Shown: piece by piece, positions 44,660 to 55,597 of the stretch | How positions within the stretch are numbered: position 1 is the first letter of the stretch | Layout: every line of letters starts with the position of its first letter | DNA from: Nicotiana tabacum | Taxonomy: Eukaryota; Streptophyta; Magnoliopsida; Solanales; Solanaceae | NCBI RefSeq assembly: GCF_000715075.1 | Contig: NC_134096.1 | Span: forward strand, 66,283,026-66,347,025 | Direction of reading: 5' to 3' | DNA length: 64,000 nt | Position numbers and translations under genes: made by a program | Notes under the pieces: generated by a model | The model's database searches: none | What the model was told of the DNA's origin: nothing | What the model saw: the letters and a program-made list of their open reading frames with translations, nothing else

Positions 44660-45420
44660 TAGTATAAAAAATCTTAGCCTGATAGATTTTCTCCAAATAA
44701 AAATCTTAGTCTGATAAAAAATCTTAGCCTGATAGATTTTCTCCCAATAAAAATCTTAGTCTGATGAATTTTTCTCCTAAGATAGAAAACCTAGTCTCAT
44801 GAATTTTCTCCTAGGATAGAAATCTTAGTCTGATGAATCTTTGTCCTAAGATAACAAAAAAAAGGACCTAGTCTGATGAACTTTCTCCTAGGATCAAAAT
44901 CTTAGTCTGATAAATCTTTCTCCTAAAGATAGAAAACCTAGTCTGGTGAATTTTCTCCTAGGATAAACGTCTTAGTCTGATGAATCTTTATCCTAAGATA
45001 ATAAAAAAAGACCTAGTCTGATGAACTTTTTCCTAGGATAGAAATCTTAGTCTGATAAATCTTTCTCCTAAGATAACAAAAAACAAAAAGGACCTAGTCT
45101 GATGAATTTTCTCCTGGGATAAACGTCTTAGTCTGATGAATCTTTCTCCTAAGATAACAAAAAAGAGGACCTAGTCTGATGAACTTTCTCCTAGGATCGA
45201 AATCTTAGTGTGATGAATATTTCTCCTAAGATAGAAGACCTAGTCTGATGAACTTTCTCCTAGGATCAAAATCTTAGTCTAATGAATCTTTCTCTTAAGA
45301 TACCATAAAAAAAAGACCTAGTCTGATGAATTTTCTCCTAGGATACAAAGTCTTAGTCTGATGAATTTTTCTCCTAAGATTAAAACCTAGTCTGATGAAT
45401 TTTCTCCTAGGATAATTATT
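44660..45420 (+). repeat. Array of alternating CTTAG/CTAAG and CCTAG/CTAGG hairpins
   Basis: After three degenerate leading units, about 18 units run from 44749 to 45415. Each is an inverted repeat with a ~17-nt loop TCTGATGAATYTTTCTC. Odd units use stem ATCTTAG/CTAAGAT, even units ACCTAG/CTAGGAT. The two types alternate strictly, and the right arm matches its own left arm in nearly every unit (single-base exceptions: CTGGG near 45113 and TTAAG near 45295). Spacers are A-rich (GATAACAAAAAAAAGG). There is no coding potential. Confidence 0.92.
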
Positions 45421-45589
45421 TTAAAAAAAAAGGGAAGTCTGGATTTTTAACAAAAAAAAAGGGTCAATTTTTAGGTTTCTTAAGTTATCAAACTTTAGTT
45501 TTCTTGAAATTAGGGATCCCGCCTGGAGAATAGGGTCAGTTTTTAGTTTAGTCAAAGCTCAGTTTATAGTTTTCCTCAAGCTCAATCTC

Positions 45590-45870
45590 AAATCTAGGAG
45601 ACACACTTCCTAGTTTGGATTTTTTAGATTTTATTTCTTTAGGAGACGCACTTCCTAATTTTAGGTTAAAGGTTTCACTCGTAGGAGACACACTTCCTTG
45701 TCTGGGTCTTTCAGGATATACTTTAGGAGATGCACTTCCTAGTTTGGTTCATTCAAGTTTCACTCGTAGGAGACACACTTCCTAATTTGATTCATTCAAG
45801 TTTCACTCCTAGGAGACGCACTTCCTAGTTTGGGTTATTCAAGCTTCATCCCTAGGAGACGCATATCCTA
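45590..45870 (+). repeat. Array of TAGGA...TCCTA hairpins
   Basis: Seven units of the form TAGGA-GACRCACT-TCCTA at about 45597, 45641, 45685, 45724, 45767, 45810 and 45852 (~43-bp spacing). The outermost base pair varies: C/G, T/A and T/G-type combinations occur. Linkers resemble 'GTTTGGTTCATTCAAGTTTCACTC' in part. Confidence 0.85.
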
Positions 45871-46009
45871 GTCGAGTCTTTAATTTTACTCTCATCATTG
45901 CATCATTCATCAATAGCATAAGTGATTTATAGTTCTGCTAACAACTCACAAATCTTCCTAGTGCAAACTGGGGTAGAAAAGTTTCTTTTGTTTTGTTTGT
46001 TTTGCTGTA

Positions 46010-46590
46010 GTACCAGGAGCCCGCCTGACGAATAGGGTCAACTTTCAATTTCAAGTTCAAGTTAGAGAGGCATCAGGAGCCCGCCTGAAGAATAGGGTCA
46101 ACTTTCAATTTCAAAAGTTAGAGAGGCATCAGGAGCCCGCCTGAAGAACATGGTCAACTTTCAATTTTTAAGTTTAAGTTAGACAGCCATCAGGAGCCCG
46201 CCTGAAGAACAGGGTCAACTTTTAATTTTCAAGTTCAAGTTAGAGAAGCATCAGGAGCCTGCCTGAACAACAGGGTCAATTTTCAGTTTACAAGTTCAAG
46301 TTAGAGAGGCATCAGGAGCCCGCCTGAAGAACAGGGTCAACTTTCAGTTTTCAAGTTCAAGTCAGAGACAGCAGGATCCCGCCTGAAGAATAGGGGCAAT
46401 CTCTAGTTTTTCAATTCAAATCAGAAGTAGCGCGAGCCGCCTGAAGAACAAGGTTTGCAATCTCAAGTCTACCGCAAGTTCAAGTTTATTTCAAGTGCAA
46501 GCAGCAGGGTGCCCGCTTGAAGAATAGGGTCAACTTCCATTTTTCTTCAAATTCAAGTCAGTAGGATGCCCACCTGAAGAATGGGGTAAA
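46010..46590 (+). repeat. ~60-bp tandem array with TCAGG-AGCCCG-CCTGA hairpins
   Basis: About ten units of ~60 bp, each beginning CATCAGGAGCCCGCCTGAAG and followed by AACAGGGTCAACTTTCAATT and a 'TTCAAGTTAGAGAGG' spacer. The TCAGG/CCTGA arms pair around AGCCCG. Right-hand units degenerate (AGCAGGATCCCGCCTG, GTAGGATGCCCACCTG). A single related unit sits at about 45510. Confidence 0.88.
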
Positions 46591-46797
46591 TTTTCAATTT
46601 CATATTGAAGGATCAAGTGGAGATTCAAGGAAGATTCAAGACAAGAAGTAGATAGGATCTTGTATTTTTCTTTTATTTTTGTTGTAATTTTTGCTTTCAA
46701 TTCATGATGTAATGGCAGGGACCACAGACCGGAACCTCGACGGAACCTCACTCGACTCTCTCATCCTCTCCACATACTCCATCACTTTATTCACTTC

Positions 46798-46850
46798 TGA
46801 ACTACACGTGGCATGATTCCTTTATAGCCAAGGATATGTAGGCAACTCAG
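46798..46850 (+). other. Dispersed hairpin motif E6
   Basis: Outer arms CTACA (46802-46806) and TGTAG (46837-46841): relative to copy E5 both arms changed, keeping the pair. The inner stem TCCTT/AAGGA (46818-46822 with 46830-46834) encloses TATAGCC. Confidence 0.65.
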
Positions 46851-46937
46851 TCACAATCATTTTGAATAAGTGTCGGGTCAGAAATCAATTACGTCGCTTA
46901 CTTGATTCTTTGCTCAAAAACACTTCGTGTTTCCAAG

Positions 46938-46951
46938 CAAAGAGGGACAGC
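46938..46951 (+). promoter_or_regulatory. Polypurine tract of element K
   Basis: GCAAAGAGGGACAGC-type purine run directly before the LTR start, very like that of element A (GTAAAGAGGGGCAGC). Confidence 0.72.
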
Positions 46952-49167
46952 CGTAAGCACGTAATTTTTGACCCGCTCAACTTTTAAAAGTAGTATTTCA
47001 AAAATATTTGTTTATTTTTATTTTTAATAGGATTTCAGTCTACTTTTAGTTTTAATTTTAAAACATAAGTTTGAAAAAATAAAAATAGTTTTATAACGTT
47101 TTTTTTAGCTTATTAGTAATTTATAATATTTATAACATTTAAAAAAACACCCAAAGTATTTTCATTTTAATATATAGTTCACTTTAATAATGTATTCTTA
47201 TTAACTAAGATTAATTAGTATATTTTGTTTTTTTTTTCAACGAGAAAGAATTGAATTTGGGCCAATTGGGAGCTCATTTTCGGATTTTAGTGGCTAGCAA
47301 GACAAAGGCCCATTCTTCCCAATCTCTTTTAGCCCAAACCCTTTTCTCACCCATCAAACCCCTACCTTAATCATAGTCATTGATCTACTTTTATCTAATG
47401 GTCCATGTAAACCTTTACATCCATATAAAAAATCAAATTAATAAACCTAAGATTCGAATTCTAAGGAACCGAGCGGCAGCCTACTCCCAAAAGATCCCAT
47501 TCCCTTCTATATCCCTATCTTCCTCAAAAAAGACGGAAAAATTCCAAAAGCTTCTGCCACCACCCTCTCATTCTCTCAACCCAACAACACTCAGCCACAC
47601 ATACACACGCAGATACAGTAGAGGGGAACCAGCCGCACCTCCAGTTTTTTTTTCGCCGTTAACTCGCTGGAAACACACACAACATTGGCACTGTTAAGGA
47701 AAGGCATACAAAAATCTGATTGTTCGGGCTAATTAGTTTTATAAAGAAGAAAATCAAAGAGAAAAAAAACACCTTTGCTTCTTGCTTCTGATTTCGGATT
47801 CTGTTCCAAAAATATGAAGTTCGACTGAGTTCGAGGTGTCGTTCGTGGTCCGGTTCGCATTTCTGTTCGAAACTTGATCATCGTGTCGAGATCCGGTCCA
47901 TAGTAACCTGTGCTTTGTTCGAATTTGAAGTGCAATCACATTCGAGGCAAAATTCTTAAATACAAAAGGTCAATTTCTTTCTTATCTTTTGGATATTGAA
48001 TTGTTGTTTTTAGTATTTGTCTTCACTCTGTTTCGATACATGTCGAACTAGTTCTTTGTTGCTCTACTTTGTAGAATGTTTTAACATCTTATCAACTCTG
48101 TTTTGTTTTGTGAATACTTGCGTTAGTATTGTGTTCATAAGAAGATGTATTGGATAATAACTCGGTTGTTGTTAGTGAAAGCTTTGGTCCATTCTTTTCA
48201 CTATTATTTTTGCCCATATTTATGGTGAGAGGGCATGATATTTTCTCTATTGTTCGGTTGTGTTTTCCTTGGGTTTAATTTAAGAGATGTTAAATTAGTA
48301 TTTGGTAGGCCAATTTCCTAAATTCTGTTAAGTTATATTGTTTCTTTAATTACTCTAATCATGTTAATCTTGTCTCGGTGGATCCTTTACCGCTATAATT
48401 TGTTTGCCTGGTTAAGTTGATTTAGTAGATGTTATTAATCAGGTTTCGTTGATTTCTTGTCAAAGTTAAAAATAGTGACGAAGAATGAAGACAACAATTT
48501 GTTTAAGCAAAAATGGACCATGCTCATATTTAAAGTAAGTTTGGGGTTTGAGATTTGGGCCAAGTAATAGATCATACTTATTAACATCGTAGCTTGCTTT
48601 AGGCGCAATTAATAACAATCATCATGACTATGGGTACGGTTCCCGTGGCATGGTCATGATACGTAAATTCTAACTCAAGTGCGCGTTTCACTCGACTTGA
48701 CCATAACTTCAAATAATAATTTATGAGTCGCGGGTGCATTTCACGTGACGCGATTCACAATATGTGCAAAAACAACGAGTGCGCGACATCGCGACTTGTT
48801 AAAATGAGTTCCATAATTAATTAAAAGCGGTTAGAAAGTAAAAAATACACAATAGGTTTTGAACATATAATAAATCAGATAATTAGGCCAATTATTAATT
48901 GTAAAGCGACCGTGCTAAAACCACGGAATCCGGAAGTGCCTCACACCTTCTCCCAGGTTAACAAAATTCCTTACTCGGTCTTCTGATTTTCGCAGACTTT
49001 AAAACAGAGTCAAATTTCCTCGATTTGGAATTTAAAATAAACCGGTAACTTGGAACACTATAAATTATTCCAAGTGGAGACAATGATTAATTAAATAATC
49101 CAATTTTGATTAATATCACTTTAATTGGAAAAACTCCCCTATCCCCTCGGGAAAAAAAGGTGTGACA
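46952..49167 (+). mobile_element. Element K: 3' LTR (2.2 kb)
   Basis: The LTR starts CGTAAGCACGTAATTTT (TG mutated to CG) after the polypurine tract and ends AGGTGTGACA at 49167. From 47619 on it matches the 5' LTR block 37306-38864. The first ~670 bp has no 5' counterpart in the window. The shared block begins exactly where a gypsy gag-like stretch starts, suggesting the LTR family itself once captured gypsy sequence. Confidence 0.8.
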
Positions 49168-49224
49168 TAAGTGACTTGCCTTAGCCTCATCACAATTTCG
49201 TCGAGGTTAGGCTCGACACATACA
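49168..49224. mobile_element. Short gypsy LTR fragment
   Basis: The reverse complement of CTCGACGAAATTGTGATGAGG-type sequence here resembles part of element H (about 29990-30040). It is probably leftover target DNA; the last five bases ATACA (49220-49224) are the expected target duplication of element L. Confidence 0.45.
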
Positions 49225-49663
49225 TGTCACGACCCAGAACCCTAACCTGTCGTGATGGTGCCTATCGATGGTACTAGGCAAGCTGATCTTTTCCAAAATA
49301 CTTCATATGTTTCACAAAAATAAACCAAATGTTGATATGACAGAGTTTTCATAAAGACAAGAGTTAAACTTAAAATACAACAGGGAAAAATAGCCCTAAG
49401 CATCGGGGTGTCACCAAGTCATGAGCATCTAAACAACCAGTCTAAGAAAAAGTGTCCACAAGAGTCTGTGTCTAAATGCCAATACAGAAAAGAAAGATAA
49501 CGAGAAAGGAGAGACAAGGACTGCGAACGTCGGCAGCTACCTCGTGAATCTCCGATACTCAGCCACGCACAAGATCAACATCCTCCGTGACCGGATACAC
49601 CTGGATCTAAACATGAAGTGCATGGTGTAGCGTGAGTACAATCAACTCAGTAAGTAACAAAAA
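49225..49663 (-). mobile_element. Element L: terminal part of its 3' LTR, split by element M
   Basis: It begins TGTCACGACCCAGAACC and runs to GTAAGTAACAAAA, where element M starts. The continuation is found after element M at 60108 (TAAATAAGGAACTGAG), as shown by the undisturbed order in M's own LTR (GTAACAATAATAAATAAGG near 50065). The final CAAAA (49659-49663) is one copy of the target-site duplication. Confidence 0.85.
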
Positions 49664-50434
49664 GTCACGACCCGAAATCTGACCTATCGTGATGGCGCCT
49701 ATCTCAATACTAGGCAAGTCGATAACATCAATAACCCCTGATTTCCTTAAGGTTGAAAACATAATATTTAAATACAATACAAAATCCCACGAATACTGAT
49801 ACGAACACTCCCCCAAAACCTGGTGTCACTGAGTACATGATCATTTATTATGAATACAAGTCTGGAAATACGGTCTATAACAGTCTGAGACCAAAATACT
49901 GTAAATAAAGAGATAGGGAAGGAGAGGCAAGGTCTGCGAAACATGACAGCTACCTCTGAATCTCCGAAAAATTAACTGTGCGAAAGAATCAACACCCGCT
50001 ATGTCCGGAAACACCTGGATCTGCACACGAAGTGCAGGGTATAGTATGAGTACAACCAACTCAGCAAGTAACAATAATAAATAAGGAACTGAAGATAGTG
50101 ACGAGCTACATAGTTATAGTTCATTTTCAATAATTCCAACAAAGAATAGACATGCTTTCAAATCCAGCAGTTTAATTCAAATTAGTTTTATATAGTACAA
50201 GTTCATGTAATCCGGATATAAAATCTTTCAGAGAATTTCACAACAATGACAGATAGAAACTAAGTGCAACAACAAATGAAAAGCAAGTACAGCCTCTCAG
50301 GGTAACAGTCACTCAACTCGTCATAACAGCTCAACCACTCGGCTCTCAGCCCTCAGCACTCACACTCAATGGGTACCCGCGCTCACTGGGGGTGCACAGA
50401 CTCCGGAGGGGCTCCTACAGCCCAAGCGCTATAA

Positions 50435-50585
50435 TCCGCACGGGCAACTCACGTGTTATAGTATCAATATCTGGATCCGCACAGACAACTCACGTGTTGC
50501 ACGGATAATTCACGTGCTATAGTATAATATATGGATCTGCACGGACAACTCACATGCTGCACAGAACTCACATGCTATAGTATAA
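50435..50585. repeat. Hairpin array GCACG...CGTGC in the element M 3' LTR
   Basis: Four to five units of GCACGGACAACTCACGTGC, spaced ~40-55 bp by 'TATAGTATAATATCTGGATCC'. Arms GCACG/CGTGC enclose GACAACTCA. Variants GCACA/CGTGT and GCACG/CATGC occur. The whole block is absent from the partner LTR. Confidence 0.75.
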
Positions 50586-51567
50586 TATCTCACAATCAGT
50601 CCCTCGGCCTCGCTCAGTCATAAATCTCTCCAGTCTCTCGGGCTCTCAACAATCATGAAATCAGCCCAAACAACAATGATATGATGCATCAATAATGAAC
50701 AATAGAGACTAGATAAATAATCAAGTAAACTATGACTGAGTACAAAACAACAATTAAGCAGATAGTTCAACATGTACACGACCTCTGTGGGTCCCAACAG
50801 TACCAACATATAGCCTAAACATGGTTTCTAACATGACTTACAGTCAAATTTCCACAACACTTAGAGAGCATATAGCTAACAACAAGTTATTCAACTTCAC
50901 AGTTTCCACGGGATGGACCAAGTCACAATCCCCTTGGTGCACGCCCACACGCCCGTCACCAAGCATGTGCGTCACCTCCAAAATAATCACATGATATAAA
51001 GTCCGGGGTTTCATACCCTCAGGACTAGATTTAAAACTATTATTTACCTCAAAACGTGAAATTCTGTACTTTGCTATGCCTTTGCCTTGTAAATCGACCT
51101 CCGAATGCCTCAAATCTAGTCACAAATAATTTGTTTCAGTGATTAAAATTTATTGGAATTAATTCCATATGAAAATATAATTTTTCCATAAAACTCCGAA
51201 ATTTAGCTCAAAAATCTCCCGTGAGGCCCACATCTTGGAACCCGACAAAAATTAAAAAATCCGAAAGCCCATTCAACCACGAGTCTAACCATACTAATTT
51301 TACAAAAATACAACATCAACTCGACCTCCAAATCATCAAATCTTATTTCCAAATCCCTAAGTTCAAACCCCCAATTTACACCTCAAAAACATGTAATCTA
51401 GTTGGATTATTCGATAATAATTCAATATTATGGAGTAGAAATGATCACAAGGGACTTACCTCAAGTTTTCCCGTGATTTCTCACTCAAAAATCTCCTCAC
51501 CCGCTTTTGAAAATGTCAAAAATGACAAAATCTCAAACTCATCTATTTTTAACATTCTGACCAGGAG

Positions 51568-51800
51568 TTTCGCACCTGCGGCTCCATTTCCGCATCTGCG
51601 ATCAAAGCTCCGCTTCTGCGAAAAAATCACTTAAGCCTACCTCCGCTTCTGCGATCAAGGGACCGCATCTGCGCTCATCGCAGGTGCGGAATTTCCCTCG
51701 CACATGTGACCACTGCCTCACAGCCCTCTGCCCGCATTTGCGCTTGCCAGGCTCGCTTCTACGAGCTCGCACCTGCGAGCCAAGTTCCACAGGTGCGAGT
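51568..51800. repeat. GC-rich short repeats in the element M 3' LTR
   Basis: Units such as TCGCACCTGCGGC, TCCGCATCTGCGATC, CCGCTTCTGCG and ATCGCAGGTGCGG alternate in both orientations at ~18-bp intervals. The equivalent patch in the 5' LTR is at 59177-59415. Confidence 0.8.
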
Positions 51801-52497
51801 GCACCAAAAGGGAGAAACTTCAGATTTTCCTTCTAAGTCCGAATTTGATCCGTCAACCATATGAAACTCACCCGAGGCCCCTGGGACCTCAACCAAATAT
51901 ACCAACAAGTCCTAAAACATCATACGAACTTAGTCGAGTCTTCAAATCACATTCAACAAGACTAAAAACACGAATCACACATAGATTCAAGCCTAATGAG
52001 CTTTGAAACGTTCAATTTCTACAAATGATGCCAGAACCTATCAAATCACGTCCGATTGACCTCATATTTTGCACACAAGTCTTAAATGACATAACGGAGG
52101 TATTCAAATTTTCAGAATCGAATTTCGACCCCGATATCAAAAAGTCAACCCCCTATTCAAACTTTCTAAAAATTTGACTTTCGCCATTTCAAGCCTATTT
52201 CCTCTACCGACCTCCAAATAATTTTCCGGACACGCTCCTAAGTCCAAAATTACCAGACAAAGCTATTGGAATTATCAGAATTCGAATCCTAGGTCGTTTA
52301 CACATAAGTCCATTTCCGGTCAACTTTTCTAACTTAAATTTTCAATTATGAGACTAAGTGTCTCGTTTCGCTCTGAATTCCTTCCGAACCCGAACCAACT
52401 AACCCGATAAGTCATAAAAAAATTGTAAAGCAGAAATTGAGCAGTAAAAGGGGGGAACAGGGTTATAATATTCAAGATGACCAGCCGGGTCATTACA

Positions 52498-52512
52498 TTC
52501 TCCCCCTCTTAA
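52498..52512 (-). promoter_or_regulatory. Polypurine tract of element M
   Basis: On the minus strand TTAAGAGGGGGAGAA directly precedes the 3' LTR start TGTAATGACCC. Confidence 0.85.
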
Positions 52513-54058
52513 ACAAACATTCGTCCTCGAACGGGTTTAGAATCATACCTGGAGTCTTAAATAGGCGTGGATAGTTGCTCCGCATCTCCTGCTCAATTTT
52601 CCAAGTAGATTCTCCGACTGGCTGGCCTCTCCACTGTACCGTCACTAATGCTATGTTCTTTAATCTCAGTTTTTGAACCTGCGTGTCTAAAATAACCACC
52701 GACTCCACATCATAAGTCAAATTACCGTCCAACTGTACTGTACTGAAATCCAGAATATGAGACGGATCCCAGACATACTTTCGGAGCATGGATACATGGA
52801 ACACTGGATGAACACCTGATATACTAGGTGGCAAAGCAAGTTCGTAATCCATATCTCTAATTTTCTAAATATCTCAAAAGGCCCAATATACCGAGGGATC
52901 AACTTGCCCTTCTTCCCGAACCTTAACACATCCTTCATGGGTGAAATCTTGAGCAGAACCTTCTCCCCAACCATGTAAACAACATCATGAACCTTCCTGT
53001 CGGCATAACTCTTCTGTCTAGACTGTGCCGTGTGAAGCCGTTCCTGAATCACTTTGACCTTCTCTAAAGCATCCTGAACCAAGTCAGTACCCATTAGTCT
53101 AGCCTCACCCGGATCGAACCAACCCACCAGAGACCGACACCGTCTCCCATATAAAGCCTCATACAGAGCCATCTGAATGCTTGAATGGTAGCTTTTATTA
53201 TAAGCAAACTCCGCGAGTGGTAGAAATTGATCCCACGAACCCCCCAAAATTAATGACACAAGCGCGTAGCATATCCTCCAAAATCTGAATAGTACGCTCG
53301 GAATGTCCATCCATCTGAGGGTGAAATGATGTACACAACTGAACCTGTGTGACCAATTCTCACTGCACTGCTCTCCAAAACTGTGATGTAAACTACGTGC
53401 CCCGATCTGAAATGATGGACACTGGCACACCGTGTAGGCGAACAATCTCGCGGATATAAATCTCAGCCAACCGCTACGAAGAATAATTGGTACCAACATG
53501 AATAAAATGCGCGAACTTAGTCGGCCGATCTACAATCACCCAAACCGCATCAAACTTCCTCAAAGTCCGTGGAAGCCCAACTACGAAGTCCATGGTAATA
53601 CGCTCCCATTTCCACTCCGGAATTTCAAGTCTTTGAAGCAATCCTCCAGGTCTCTGATGTTCATACATTACCTATTAACAATTTAAACATCGAGGTACAA
53701 ACCCAACTATATCTTTCTTCATTCGCCTCCACCAATAGTGCTGCCTCAAATCCTGATACATCTTCGCGGCATCTATATGAATGGAGTATCGCGAAGTGTG
53801 AGCTTCCTGGAGAATCAACTCACGCAAATCATCTACATTAGGCACACATAGCCTGCCCTACATCCGTAATACACCGTCATCTCCAATAGTGACCTCTTTG
53901 GCATCACCGTGTTGAACTGTGTCCTTAAGGACAAGCAGATGTGGATCATCATACTGGCCCTCTCTGATGCGATCATATAAAGAAGACCGAGAAACCACAC
54001 AAGCCAAAACTCGATTCGGCTCGGAAACATCCAATCTAACAAAGTGGTTGGCCAAGGC
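52513..54058 (-). pseudogene. Element M: integrase and chromodomain
   Basis: From right to left: [21 protein letters not shown] linker, TGA/TAG stops near 53862, HHCC domain YSIHIDAAKMYQDLRQHYWW to CLNC with adjacent stops (about 53670-53690), core Asp in ITMDFVVGLP and Asp in IISDRGT (both kept), stops near 53410 and 53470, and Glu in HSERTIQ. The C-terminal frame to about 52870 includes VGEKVLLKISPMKDVLRF. After a frameshift near 52860 it reads [22 protein letters not shown] and a full chromodomain LTYDVESVVILDTQVQKLR, VTVQWRGQPVGESTW, ending in LFKRGRM at 52493. The chromodomain likely directs integration to heterochromatin. Confidence 0.88.
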
Positions 54059-55597
54059 CTAAACATCCAAGGCTAAAGGCATCTCTGCTACCGGTAAGTA
54101 TGCTAAGCTGCCCAAACTCTCCGCCTTATGACTCAAGGCATCGGCCACCACATTGGCTTTTCTGGGATGATAGAGAATGGTAATGTCATAATCTTTATGC
54201 AACTCTAACCACCTCCGCTGCCTCAAATTAAGATCCTTCTGTTTAAACAAATGTTGTAGACTCCGATGATCGGTATATACCTTACACCGGACACCATACA
54301 AGTAATGTCGCCAAATTTTCAACGCATGAACAATAGCTTCTAACTCGAGATTGTGGACTGGGTAATGCTTCTCATGTACCTTTAATTGTCTGAACGCATA
54401 GGAAATCACCCTACCGTCTTGCATAAGCATTGCACCGAGATCAATACGCGATGCGTCACAATACACAGTATAAGACTCTAAACCTGTAGGCAACACTAAT
54501 ATTGGAGTTGTAGTCAAAGTTTTCTTGAGCTTCTGAAAGCTCTCTTCACACTCATCCGACCACCTGAACAGAACACCTTTCTGGGTCAATTTAGTCATAG
54601 GCGATGCAATAGACAAGAAACCCTCCACGAAACAATGCTAATAACCGGCCAAACTGAGAAAACTCCGAATTTCAGTAATTGAAGATAGTCTGGGCCAACT
54701 CTGAACTGCCTCTATTTTCTTCGGATCCAATCTAATTCCTTCACTGGACACTATATGTCCCAAGAATGCCACCAAACTAAGCCAGAACTCACACTTAGTG
54801 AATTTGGCATAAAGCTTCTCCTCTCTCAATCTCTGTAATACAATACCCAAGTGTTATGAATGCTCTTCCTGGCTACATGAGTACACCCGAATATCATCAA
54901 CAAATACTCCGACAAATAAATCAAGATATGGCTAGAATACGCTATTCATCAAATGCATAAATGTTGTTGGGGCATTGGTTAGCCCAAAAGACATCACAAG
55001 AAATTCATAGTGGCCATAACGAGTTCTGAATGCCGTCTTTAGAATATCCGAATTCCAAATTTTTAACTGGTGATACCCAAATCTCAAATCAATTTTGGAG
55101 AGCACCCTCGCTCCCTGAAGCTGGTCAAATAATTCATCAATATGCGGCAAGGGATATTTATTCTTGATTGTAACTTTGTTCAACTGCCTATAATTGATGC
55201 ACATCCGCATAGTACCATCTTTCATTTTCCCAAACAGAACTGGTGCACCCCAAGGTGGCACACTAGGCCTAATAAACCCCTTCTCAAGGAGTCCCTGAAG
55301 TTGCTCTTTCAATTCTTTTAACTCGGGTGGTGCTTTACAATATGGAGGAATAGAAATGGGCTGAGTGCCCTGCACCAAGTCAATACCGAAATCAATATCC
55401 CTGTCGGGTGGCATACCCGGCAGGTCTGCAGAAAATACATCTGGAAAGTCTTGCACGACTGGTACTAAATTAATAATAGGAGTATTTGCATCAACATCTC
55501 TCACAAAGGCCAAATATGATAAACACCCCTTTCCAACCATATGTTGGTCCTTCAAATAAGAAATTACCCTGCTAGGAACAAACTCTAGAGAACCCCT
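54059..55597 (-). pseudogene. Element M: reverse transcriptase and RNase H
   Basis: The frame from 55555 reads [49 protein letters not shown] and [16 protein letters not shown], with a stop near 54931 just before PYLDLFVG. The catalytic box is VFVDDIRVYS near 54890-54915. A further stop lies at 54853 and another at about 54638. RNase H (54628-54059) includes [64 protein letters not shown]. All catalytic acids that I can place are present, so only stops kill it. Confidence 0.88.

Larger units (their letters stand above)
49664..52497 (-). mobile_element. Element M: 3' LTR (2.83 kb)
   Basis: Plus-strand left end AGTCACGACCC (first T mutated to A), right end GGTCATTACA at 52497. It is 409 bp longer than the 5' LTR because that copy lacks two blocks: about 50065-50255 and about 50435-50640. 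The remainder aligns well. A GC-rich patch at 51568-51800 and a small hairpin array at 50435-50585 lie inside. Confidence 0.88.

Noticed and set aside
44749..45415. Hammerhead ribozyme or C/D-box snoRNA cluster suggested by repeated CTGATGA with a later GAAA
   Set aside because: CTGATGA lies in the loop of each inverted repeat, and the helices a hammerhead needs after it cannot form as required. No C/D terminal stem or guide arrangement is present.
44660..46590. CRISPR-like array of regularly spaced repeats
   Set aside because: The spacers are themselves repeated A-rich linkers, not unique sequences, and the context is a plant retrotransposon. No cas-like gene exists.
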